A DNA stretch of 8,762 nt. It comes from an uncultured Chloroflexota bacterium (GTDB lineage Bacteria > Chloroflexota > Anaerolineae > B4-G1 > DUEL01). Shown one piece after another: positions 1-6,447 of the stretch (position 1 is the stretch's first letter; each line of letters starts with the position of its first letter). A program made the translations under genes and the position numbers. Under the pieces are notes generated by a model. It saw only the letters and a list, made by a program, of their open reading frames with translations. It searched no databases and had not been told where the DNA came from. The DNA is taken from assembly GCA_937138275.1 (NCBI GenBank), contig CAKZOY010000225.1, positions 1 through 8,762 on the forward strand. The letters run 5' to 3'.

Positions 1-35
1 AAAATGGGCGGTTTTCAGCCCCCTCACCCCCCTTA

Positions 36-166
36 CCCCCCTCTCCCCCTTGCCCTGACGGGCGGGGGAGAGGGGGGGACAGAGCCATCTTTTCTCCCCC
101 CTCCCCGTGGGGTCGTAGGGGCGGACGATCCGTCCGCTGCAACGGGGAGGGGGCAAGGGGGAGGGG
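36..166. repeat. Nested C-run/G-run inverted repeats
   Basis: Four dyads can be read directly. A perfect 14-bp pair lies at 36-49/64-77, with an inner GCCC/GGGC pair at 52-55/60-63. A perfect 12-bp pair lies at 44-55/151-162, which competes with the first. Another perfect 12-bp pair lies at 97-108/142-153. A 7-bp stem with a 3-base loop lies at 121-127/131-137. The style matches the dispersed palindromic spacer repeats common in some Chloroflexota genomes. Whether this is a multicopy family here cannot be seen from one window. The G-runs could also form quadruplexes. No long U-tract follows, so a standard terminator is not indicated. Confidence 0.7.
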
Positions 167-248
167 TGAAGGTGTCCTTGAGAAAGTGCACTGCTTTTGA
201 ACATGAGCCACACTGCTTGTCCGCGCCCATCCGCGTCCTATTGGAAAA

Positions 249-278
249 CTGTCAGGTAGCCAGGTTGGGCTTTACAAT
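249..278 (+). promoter_or_regulatory. Putative sigma70-type promoter for the Cas4-like gene
   Basis: A CTGTCA box at 249-254 (4 of 6 matches to TTGACA) is followed after 18 bases by TACAAT at 273-278 (5 of 6 matches to TATAAT). Transcription would start near 285, giving a leader of roughly 28 bases before the ATG at 313. AAGGAA at 299-304 is the ribosome binding site, 8 bases before the start. This is an inference from motif match and position only. Confidence 0.4.
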
Positions 279-312
279 AAAGGGATTCGTCTTCTGGCAA
301 GGAACGGTTCTG

Positions 313-822
313 ATGCTATCCCTCGCTCTCCTGCTGATTCTCCTGGGCGTCCTTCTGCTCTGGCTGGCGCGGCGGTTGCGCGTCCGGTCGGGGCTGCCGC
401 GCGGACGGGTCATCGCCGCCGATGTGGGGGCCTGGCAACGCCTGGACCGTCCCCTCTTTTCCCGCCGCCACCGGCTGACCGGCCGCCCGGACTACATCGT
501 GGCCGATGGCGCCGACCTGATCCCCGTGGAGGTCAAATCCGCCCGCGCCCCGGCCCACCCTCGCCCCTCTCATGTCCTGCAACTGGCGGCCTACTGCCTC
601 CTGGTCGCCGAGACGTCTGGCCGTCGTCCCCCCTACGGCATCCTCCGCTACGCCGACCGGACGTTCCAAATTCCGTACACGCCGGAACTGGAGGAGCAGT
701 TGCTGGCCATTCTGGACGATATGCGGGACGACCTATTGGCCGAAGACGCGCCTCGGCGTCACAACGACCCCCGTCGCTGTGCGGCCTGTGGCTATCGGGA
801 GGTCTGCGATGAGGCGTTATAG
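313..822 (+). CDS. Membrane-anchored Cas4/RecB-like PD-(D/E)XK nuclease family protein
   Basis: A 169-residue protein. Residues 1-18 are a continuous hydrophobic stretch followed by an Arg-rich segment (20-32), which predicts a single N-terminal membrane anchor with the rest in the cytoplasm. Residues 58-95 carry the PD-(D/E)XK core of Cas4/Dna2/RecB nucleases: GRPD (D60), VEVK (E73, K75) and QLAAY (Q90, Y94). The C-terminus has the Cas4-type cysteine cluster C156-x2-C159-x5-C165. Cas4 normally uses a fourth cysteine near the N-terminus to complete its iron-sulfur cluster; none is present before the core. The ATG at 313 is chosen because AAGGAA sits 8 bases upstream and because upstream codons translate to low-complexity sequence. 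There is no CRISPR array or other cas gene nearby, so a role in DNA repair or processing is more likely than spacer acquisition. The substrate is unknown. Confidence 0.8.
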   Translation: MLSLALLLILLGVLLLWLARRLRVRSGLPRGRVIAADVGAWQRLDRPLFSRRHRLTGRPDYIVADGADLIPVEVKSARAPAHPRPSHVLQLAAYCLLVAETSGRRPPYGILRYADRTFQIPYTPELEEQLLAILDDMRDDLLAEDAPRRHNDPRRCAACGYREVCDEAL

Positions 823-824
823 AC

Positions 825-839
825 GAGCAGTAACTGCTC
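825..839. terminator. Short hairpin between convergent genes
   Basis: A perfect 6-bp stem (825-830 with 834-839) has a 3-base TAA loop. It begins just after the stop codon of the Cas4-like gene and lies 30 bases beyond the GNAT stop codon. Its position between converging genes suggests a bidirectional terminator. The stem is short and has no U-tract on either strand, so the function is uncertain. Confidence 0.35.
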
Positions 840-869
840 ACCGCGGAGTCGCAACGGCAAACCCCTGCG

Positions 870-1745
870 TTACTCTGGGATAGACCGGCTCCAGACGACA
901 ATCCGCTGGCCCGCCGGCAGGAATCCGAATTTCTGGTAGAGCCGCTGGGAGGGGATGTTATCTTCCTGGGTATTCAGCGTAATATCCCGGACTCCCATTT
1001 CCCACAGGCGAGAGAGGACCACAGCCAGCAATTGGGCCCCCACCTTCTGCCCCTGAAACGGTGGTGCGACTGCCAGACGGCCAATGTGCGCGCCCCATTC
1101 GGCCCAGCGAGCCTCGATGTACCCTATGAGAATGCCCTCCCATTCCGCTACCAGGAAGCAGGCCGTCTCCTGAAGAATCCGCTCCAGCGTGGTCGCACTG
1201 AACCACCAGGGCGGGGGAAAGGCCTCGTGGTCCAGACAGGCCAGTTCCGGGACATCCTTTGCCTCTCCGGGGCGGATGGAACAGGGAAAACCCGGCGGCA
1301 GAACGGGCAGCGAAAAGTCCCTTTTGACCAGATTGATCAGGCGGGTCAGCGGCTGAAACCCCCGGACGCGCAACGGCTCTCCCAGCCAGCTCCCCACATC
1401 CGTCCAGGCCAGCATTCGGGCTCCCTGTACGCCCAGCGGGGCCCAGAGATGCGGCAGGGTGGCATCCAGCCACAATCCCGTCGGAATTTCGGAGGTCAGC
1501 GCGCCCAGCCGCACCCAGGCCGTAGGGCCAGCGTCCCGCAGCGCCAGCAACGCCCCCACCGGATGCCCTTCCACCAGCGCCAGCAGGAACGTCTCCGCGC
1601 CCAGCGCTTCTTCCCACCACCAGGAGCAGACGTACGGGCGGCGGCTGCGGATCAGCAATCGCCGGATGGCCTCCTCGTCGGCCGGGACGGCCCGCCGGAC
1701 CTCCAGTGGACAGAAATCAGAGATGAGAGAAGAACTCTCCATCAT
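870..1745 (-). CDS. Tandem GNAT-fold N-acetyltransferase
   Basis: A 291-residue protein. The C-terminal half (about 155-291) is a clear GNAT domain. It has the acyl-CoA pyrophosphate-binding segment LAVAPPFQGQKVGAQLL (about 225-240; Q-x-x-G-x-A form) and the later N-x-x-S-x-x-L-Y-x-K-F-G-F segment (263-275). The N-terminal half (about 16-140) has GNAT-like starting elements (VRRAVPADEEAIRRLL) but no recognisable acyl-CoA loop, so it is probably a degenerate second copy. The family transfers acetyl or another acyl group to an amine; the substrate cannot be read. Two adjacent ATGs occur (1745 and 1742) with only a weak upstream GCAGG. The frame is also open back to an ATG at 1874 that overlaps the synthetase stop as TAATG. 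That 43-residue extension is Gly/Arg/Pro-rich and runs through two hairpins, so I prefer 1745. The gene follows an acyl-CoA synthetase, which suggests protein or metabolite acylation. Confidence 0.85.
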   Translation of the reverse strand: MMESSSLISDFCPLEVRRAVPADEEAIRRLLIRSRRPYVCSWWWEEALGAETFLLALVEGHPVGALLALRDAGPTAWVRLGALTSEIPTGLWLDATLPHLWAPLGVQGARMLAWTDVGSWLGEPLRVRGFQPLTRLINLVKRDFSLPVLPPGFPCSIRPGEAKDVPELACLDHEAFPPPWWFSATTLERILQETACFLVAEWEGILIGYIEARWAEWGAHIGRLAVAPPFQGQKVGAQLLAVVLSRLWEMGVRDITLNTQEDNIPSQRLYQKFGFLPAGQRIVVWSRSIPE

Positions 1746-1756
1746 AGTCGCCTGCA

Positions 1757-1801
1757 GGGGTCTTGGCGCTGGCGGCCTTCGGCCGCCAGCGCCAAGACCC
1801 C
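1757..1801 (-). terminator. Perfect 21-bp hairpin upstream of the GNAT gene
   Basis: Arms 1757-1777 and 1781-1801 are perfectly complementary over 21 bp, with a 3-base loop (GAA in the minus-strand RNA). It lies 73 bases after the synthetase stop and ends 11 bases before the preferred GNAT ATG. No U-tract follows, so it may be a non-canonical terminator, a processing or stability element, or a translation control element that blocks the GNAT start. Confidence 0.55.
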
Positions 1802-1823
1802 TCCCCTCTCGCCATCCCGCAGC

Positions 1824-1849
1824 GGGGCGGAGAAGGCCTCCTCCGCCCC
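1824..1849 (-). repeat. Small hairpin in the synthetase-GNAT spacer
   Basis: A perfect 9-bp stem (1824-1832 with 1841-1849) surrounds an 8-base loop that itself contains the palindrome AGGCCT. In the minus-strand RNA it precedes the larger hairpin at 1757-1801, so this 128-base spacer contains two consecutive stems. No U-tract follows. Confidence 0.5.
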
Positions 1850-1873
1850 ACCCGCTCTCATCGGAGCAATGCA

Positions 1874-3949
1874 TTATGGGGCCGCGGGCTCCAGAGATAC
1901 CCGCGCGTCCACCGCCACTACCCCGTCGGGCCGGGCCAGCAGCGGGTTGATGTCTATATCCGCCACCGATGGGTTCTCCATCAGCAGGCGGGAGAGGGCC
2001 AGGATGGCCTCCACCAGCGCCTCCCGGTCCGCCGGAGGGCGGCCCCGCGCTCCCTCCAGCAATTTCCTCCCCCGCACCTCGGCAATCATCTCCTCCGCAT
2101 CGGCGCGAGTCAGCGGAGCCACGCGGAAAGCAACATCCTCAAACACCTCCACGTGGATGCCCCCCAGACCGAACATCACCACTGGCCCGAAACTGGGGTC
2201 CCGCTTGCCCCCCAGGATGACCTCCACCCCGCCGCCGACCATTTGCTGGACCAGAAAGCGCAGGTCGCAGGCGTCCGGTATCTGCCGAAGGACGCGCGCC
2301 CGCATCGCCTCCGCTTCCCGCCGGACGGCTTCCTGGTCGGTCAGGCCCAGTACCACCCCGCCTACGTCCGATTTGTGCACCACGCGGGTTGAGATGGCCT
2401 TCAGGACCACCGGGTAGTCCAGAATCTCCGCCGCCAGCGCGGCCAGGTCAGGGGTTTCCCCCACAGCCCAGGGGGCCACCGGGATGCCGTATTCGGCGCA
2501 GAGCGCCAGCGCATGGTCGGTGGTCATCTCTGGGGGCAGGGGACGGGCCGGCCCGAAGGGTGCCTGGTCCGCCCAAACGGCCGCGCCCTCCCGGCGCGCC
2601 CGCCAGCGGTACCACTCCCGCGATGCTGCCAGCCCGCGCACGGCGTCTTCTATATCCAGAAAGATGGGAATGGAAAGTTTTCCCAGCAGGGCACGGGCCG
2701 CCCCGCCCTCCCCGTACGCGCAGAAGGCCACCGGCATCCCCGTCTCCCGAACGATGGCGTCCACCTGCTCCGCCAGTCGGTTGGCCCCCTCCACTTCGGT
2801 GTGGCTGTAGGTGTTGACCAGGAGTACGGCGTCGGGCTTCAGCATCCGGAGCACCTGCTCCACAATGCGGGCGTAGAGGTCAAAGTCAAAAATGACCCCC
2901 AGGTCCAGGGGGTTGGTCGGCGCAATCACGTCGGCGCGGAAGAGGGCCCGAACGGCGCGGACGAAATCCTCCGGCAGCGGGGCCAGACGGAAGCCGTACT
3001 TTTCCACCGTATCGGCGGCGATGACGGCGTGTCCTCCGGAGCGGGAGATGACGACCAGATTATCCCCTTTGACGGGCGGGAGGGTCAGCCCCTGGGCGAC
3101 GGCGACCGCGTCCCGGAACGAGTCGGCGCGCAGGATGCCCGCCTGACGGAACGCCGCGCCGACGATGCGGTCGTCGTTGGCCAGCGCGGCGGTGTGGGAG
3201 CGGGCGATGCTCTCCCCCGCTGCGCCCCGGTTAGCCTTGTGCACGATGATGGGCTTCTCCGACCGTCGGGCCAGTTCCATCAGCCCCCTCCCGTCGTCCA
3301 CCGACTCCAGGTACATGCAGACCATGCGGGTACCGGGGTCCTCCAGCAGGTAGGCCAGGTAGTCCGCCTCGTCCAGGTCGGCCTTGTTGCCGATACTGAC
3401 GACCTTGTTAACCCCCAACCCGACGGCGGAGAACATCCCCGCGTAGGTGATGGAGACGCCGCCGCTCTGGGCGACCACCGAAACGGGGCCAAAGCGGAGC
3501 GTATCGGGGCGGATAGGGGCGAAGGGCAGGCAGACCCGCGCGTCCAGATTGACGACGCTGATGCAGTTGGGGCCGACGAATCGGATGCCCCAGCGACGGG
3601 CGATTTCCTTGAGTTGTTCCTCCAGACGGCGGCCCTCTTCCGAAAATTCGGAAAAGCCGCCGGACTCAATGACGACCCGCAGGATGCCCTTACGGCCGCA
3701 CTGTTCCATCAGGCCGGGGACGATAGGGGCGGGGACGAGGATGACGGCGAGGTCCAGGCCGTCGGGCACTTCGTCCAGGGACGGGACGATGGGGATGCCG
3801 AAGACTTCCCCCCGTTCCCGCCCCACGGCATAGAGGTCACCGGCATAACCGAAGTTGCGCAGGTTGGCGACGATGGCGCGGGCCAGGTTGTCGGGTTTCT
3901 CCGAGACGCCGATGACGACGATGCTCTGGGGGTAGAAGATGCGCTGCAC
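1874..3949 (-). CDS. ADP-forming acyl-CoA synthetase (acetate--CoA ligase family, fused alpha-beta)
   Basis: A 691-residue protein. The family interconverts acyl-CoA, ADP and phosphate with a carboxylic acid, ATP and CoA through phospho-histidine intermediates. Domain order is visible: CoA-binding Rossmann domain (about 3-130, with VVIGVSEKP and FVGPNC), succinyl-CoA-ligase-like domain (about 150-290), a second ligase-like domain (about 296-440, SRSGGHAV), and a C-terminal ATP-grasp domain (about 470-690, with VVLKA, VVHKSD and DINPL). The motif SHTAAL holds H252, the expected phosphorylated catalytic histidine. H525 in VVHKSD matches the second histidine of the beta part. Full length for the fused form. 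The start is GTG with a strong GGAGG (3956-3960) 6 bases upstream. The acid substrate cannot be told; acetate or short acyl acids are typical. It sits between gyrA and a GNAT gene. Pat-type protein acetyltransferases fuse this same pair of domains, so the two may work together. Confidence 0.9.
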   Translation of the reverse strand: MQRIFYPQSIVVIGVSEKPDNLARAIVANLRNFGYAGDLYAVGRERGEVFGIPIVPSLDEVPDGLDLAVILVPAPIVPGLMEQCGRKGILRVVIESGGFSEFSEEGRRLEEQLKEIARRWGIRFVGPNCISVVNLDARVCLPFAPIRPDTLRFGPVSVVAQSGGVSITYAGMFSAVGLGVNKVVSIGNKADLDEADYLAYLLEDPGTRMVCMYLESVDDGRGLMELARRSEKPIIVHKANRGAAGESIARSHTAALANDDRIVGAAFRQAGILRADSFRDAVAVAQGLTLPPVKGDNLVVISRSGGHAVIAADTVEKYGFRLAPLPEDFVRAVRALFRADVIAPTNPLDLGVIFDFDLYARIVEQVLRMLKPDAVLLVNTYSHTEVEGANRLAEQVDAIVRETGMPVAFCAYGEGGAARALLGKLSIPIFLDIEDAVRGLAASREWYRWRARREGAAVWADQAPFGPARPLPPEMTTDHALALCAEYGIPVAPWAVGETPDLAALAAEILDYPVVLKAISTRVVHKSDVGGVVLGLTDQEAVRREAEAMRARVLRQIPDACDLRFLVQQMVGGGVEVILGGKRDPSFGPVVMFGLGGIHVEVFEDVAFRVAPLTRADAEEMIAEVRGRKLLEGARGRPPADREALVEAILALSRLLMENPSVADIDINPLLARPDGVVAVDARVSLEPAAP

Positions 3950-3955
3950 AGGTAA

Positions 3956-3960
3956 CCTCC
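3956..3960 (-). promoter_or_regulatory. Shine-Dalgarno site that fixes the GTG start of the synthetase
   Basis: The minus strand reads GGAGG, then 6 bases, then GTG at 3949. There is no competing ATG with comparable spacing, and homology starts immediately (QRIFYPQSIVVIGVS), so the GTG is the start. Confidence 0.85.
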
Positions 3961-3975
3961 GGGATGTAAAGGATG

Positions 3976-4018
3976 CGGGTTTTCGGGGCGGCGGCTTCGC
4001 CGCCGCCCCGAAAACCCG
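3976..4018 (-). terminator. Perfect 20-bp hairpin directly after the gyrA stop codon
   Basis: Arms 3976-3995 and 3999-4018 are perfectly complementary over 20 bp with a 3-base loop (GAA in the RNA). The stem begins on the base after the gyrA stop codon and ends 15 bases before the synthetase Shine-Dalgarno site. No U-tract follows. It may be a U-less terminator, a 3'-end stabiliser of the gyrA message, or an attenuator for the synthetase. Confidence 0.6.
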
Positions 4019-6439
4019 TTACAGCACCAGCATTCTCCTCACCCGCTCCTTCTTGCGCAGGGTGATGAGCGAGCGCCCCTGGGCGGGGCGATCCATCCTG
4101 GGGACGGAGCGAACGCGAAGGGCCTTCGTCGCTCCGGCGTCGGTGAGCAGGAGCAGGGGGATGTCGCCGGAGACGACAACAGCCGCCGCCAGCCCCACCT
4201 CCGCCGACGCAAAGCGCGCGGTGATCACCCCCTTCCCGTAGCGGCCCTGCAGGGGGTACTCCTTCAGCGGGGTGCGCTTCCCTTTCCCGTCCTCCGCCAC
4301 CACGACCAGTTCCCCCTTCGGCTGGACCACGCCCAGGGCAACCACCCCGTCCTCCCCCTCGGCCAGTTTGACGCCCAGGACGCCCGCCGCCGGGAGTCCC
4401 ATTGGGCGGACCTCCTCCTCCCGGAAGCGGATGGCCTGACCGGCGCGGGTTGCCAGGATAACCTCGTCCTCCCCCGTCGTCCAGGCCGCGCCGACCACCC
4501 GGTCCCCCTCCGCCACGCCGATGACGACCCCCGCTCCGACGGCGGGGAGGTCCGCCGCGGCGACCCGCTTGACCATCCCCTGACGGGTAGCGAGGAAGAG
4601 GTAGCCCCCAGCCGGAAGTCCTCCCTGGGGCATCGTCAGCGCGGCGGCTACGGAGAGGGAGCCGACCCCCTGGACCAGGTCGCTGATCGGCCGACCGCTC
4701 CCTTCCCAGACCACCCCCTCCGGTAGTTGGTGGATGGGGTAGGCCGCGAACCGCCCGTCGGCGGCGAAGACGTAAAGGATGTCCCGCGTGGACGCGCGCA
4801 GCAGGGCCACCGGCAGGGCGGCTTTTTCCAGTTTGGCGGGCAGAGAGGGCACTTGCCCCTCATCGGCGGCGCGGGCGACCCGCCCATCTTCCGTTATTGC
4901 GACCCAGACGGGGATATCGGGGATCAACGCCTCGGCGGTGAGGGCCGCCGCGCGGGCACCGGCGATCTCGGTGCGGCGCCCGTCGGCGTACTTCTGCTGG
5001 ACCGCCTGCAGTTCTTCCCGAACCACTTCCCGGATTTTCGTCGGACTCTTCAGGAGCGCGGTCAGATAGCGAATCTGCTGCTGTTTCTCTTTGTACTCTT
5101 CCTGGATTTTCTGCCGTTCCAGCGCGGCCAGCCGCTTCAGGGGCATATCCAGGATCGCCTGGGCCTGGATTTCCGTCAGTTTAAACCGGCGCATCAGGTT
5201 CGTGCGCGCCGTCTCCGTCGTCCGCGAGCGGCGGATGATGTCTATGACTTCGTCCAGGTTGTCCAGTGCGACCAGGAGCCCCTCCAGGATGTGGGCCCGT
5301 TCCTTCGCTCGCTCCAGGTCGTAGCGGCTGCGCCGGGTGACGATCTCCTGCCGGTGTTCCAGGTAGAGGAGCAGGGCCTTTTTCAGCGTCAGCAGACGGG
5401 GCTCCCCGTCCACCAGCGCCAGCAGGATGATGCTGAAAGTGGTCTCCAGGGGGGTGTGGCGGAACAGGTCGGCCAGGACGGCCTCCGGCTCCGCGCCGCG
5501 GGCCAGTTCTATGACAATCCGAATCCCGTGCCGGTCCGACTCGTCCCGCAGGTCGGCGATCCCCTCCAGACGGCCCTCGCGGGCCAGTTCGGCAATCCGT
5601 TCCACCAGACTGCTCTTGTTGACCTGGTAGGGGATTTCGGTGACGACCAGCCGCTGGCGGGCGCGGTCCATCTCCATATGCACGCGGGCGCGGACGGTGA
5701 CCCGTCCCCGGCCGGTGCCGTAGGCGGCGGCCAGCGCGTCCTCCCCCTCTGCCGTCTCCCGATAGACCACGCCGCCGGTGGGGAAGTCGGGTCCCTGGAT
5801 GAAGCGCATCAGGTCCTCCACGCCAATGTCGTCCACCCGCTTCCAGTTGTCCAGCAGGTAGGCCAGCGCGTCGCAGACCTCGCCCAGGTTGTGGGGCGGG
5901 ATGGAGGTCGCCATCCCGACGGCAATGCCCGACGAGCCATTGACCAGCAGGTTGGGGATGGCGGCGGGAAGGATGGCGGGCTCCCGCAGCGTGTCGTCAA
6001 AGTTGGGAACGAAGTCCACCGTATCCTTCTGGATATCCGCCAGCATCTCGGTGGCGATAGGGGTCAGACGGGCCTCGGTGTAGCGCATCGCGGCAGGGCT
6101 ATCCCCGTCCACCGAACCGAAGTTCCCCTGCCCGTCCACCAGCGGATAGCGCATAGAGAAGTCCTGGGCCATCCGGGCCATCGCTTCGTAGACGGCGGCG
6201 TCGCCGTGGGGGTGATATTTGCCCAGGACCTCGCCGACAATGCGGGCGGACTTTTTGTAGGGGGCATTAGGGGCCAGGCCCAGTTCGTGCATGGCGTAGA
6301 GGATGCGCCGCTGGACGGGCTTGAGGCCATCGCGGACGTCGGGCAGGGCCCGCGCCACGATGACGCTCATGGCGTAACTCAAATACGCCTGCTGAAGTTC
6401 GTCTTCAATTTCTATTTGGCGGACAATCCCGATTTCCAT
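4019..6439 (-). CDS. gyrA: DNA gyrase subunit A (GyrA/ParC family type IIA topoisomerase)
   Basis: An 806-residue protein, normal GyrA length. It is the DNA-cleaving subunit that works as A2B2 with GyrB. The N-terminal region is canonical: SYAMSVIVARALPDVRDGLKPVQRRILYAM (20-50), quinolone-region HPHGDAAVYEAMARMAQDFS (76-95), and AAMRYTEARL with catalytic Y120 and R119. A coiled-coil tower segment follows (about 355-480), then a beta-pinwheel C-terminal domain (about 505-806). The positions matching E. coli GyrA S83 and D87 are A81 and E85. The canonical GyrA-box, normally in the first pinwheel blade, is not visible; the closest string is QGRYGKG at 731-737 in a late blade. The protein could therefore be a topoisomerase IV A-like paralogue, though gyrase A is the default call. 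No gyrB is in the window. The ATG at 6439 fits homology, but only a weak AAGAAA precedes it and the leader is a dyad repeat. Confidence 0.9.
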   Translation of the reverse strand: MEIGIVRQIEIEDELQQAYLSYAMSVIVARALPDVRDGLKPVQRRILYAMHELGLAPNAPYKKSARIVGEVLGKYHPHGDAAVYEAMARMAQDFSMRYPLVDGQGNFGSVDGDSPAAMRYTEARLTPIATEMLADIQKDTVDFVPNFDDTLREPAILPAAIPNLLVNGSSGIAVGMATSIPPHNLGEVCDALAYLLDNWKRVDDIGVEDLMRFIQGPDFPTGGVVYRETAEGEDALAAAYGTGRGRVTVRARVHMEMDRARQRLVVTEIPYQVNKSSLVERIAELAREGRLEGIADLRDESDRHGIRIVIELARGAEPEAVLADLFRHTPLETTFSIILLALVDGEPRLLTLKKALLLYLEHRQEIVTRRSRYDLERAKERAHILEGLLVALDNLDEVIDIIRRSRTTETARTNLMRRFKLTEIQAQAILDMPLKRLAALERQKIQEEYKEKQQQIRYLTALLKSPTKIREVVREELQAVQQKYADGRRTEIAGARAAALTAEALIPDIPVWVAITEDGRVARAADEGQVPSLPAKLEKAALPVALLRASTRDILYVFAADGRFAAYPIHQLPEGVVWEGSGRPISDLVQGVGSLSVAAALTMPQGGLPAGGYLFLATRQGMVKRVAAADLPAVGAGVVIGVAEGDRVVGAAWTTGEDEVILATRAGQAIRFREEEVRPMGLPAAGVLGVKLAEGEDGVVALGVVQPKGELVVVAEDGKGKRTPLKEYPLQGRYGKGVITARFASAEVGLAAAVVVSGDIPLLLLTDAGATKALRVRSVPRMDRPAQGRSLITLRKKERVRRMLVL

Positions 6440-6447
6440 TTTCTTAA

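Larger units (their letters stand above)
1..312. other. Non-coding leader region with C/G-rich dyads, then a putative promoter
   Basis: No convincing gene lies here. The plus frame is open from position 4 into the downstream gene, but its translation is Pro/Gly-rich low-complexity sequence before the hydrophobic start at 313. Positions 19-170 alternate long C-runs and G-runs that form nested inverted repeats (listed separately). Positions 171-248 look unremarkable. Positions 249-312 carry a candidate promoter and the ribosome binding site of the next gene. Confidence 0.7.

Noticed and set aside
4..312. N-terminal extension of the Cas4-like gene back to an ATG at position 4
   Set aside because: The added residues are Pro/Gly-rich translation of palindromic repeats. 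A ribosome binding site and a hydrophobic N-terminus support the ATG at 313.
313..822. A CRISPR-Cas locus, suggested by the Cas4-like protein
   Set aside because: No repeat-spacer array and no cas1, cas2 or effector gene can be seen in the window; Cas4-like nucleases also occur alone.
1032..2417. 461-codon plus-strand frame opposite the GNAT and synthetase genes
   Set aside because: Pro/Arg/Ser-rich low-complexity translation crossing two genes and two hairpins; no motif.
2513..3955. 480-codon plus-strand frame opposite the acyl-CoA synthetase
   Set aside because: Mirror of a strongly conserved gene; Asp/Gly/Val-rich with no family motif.
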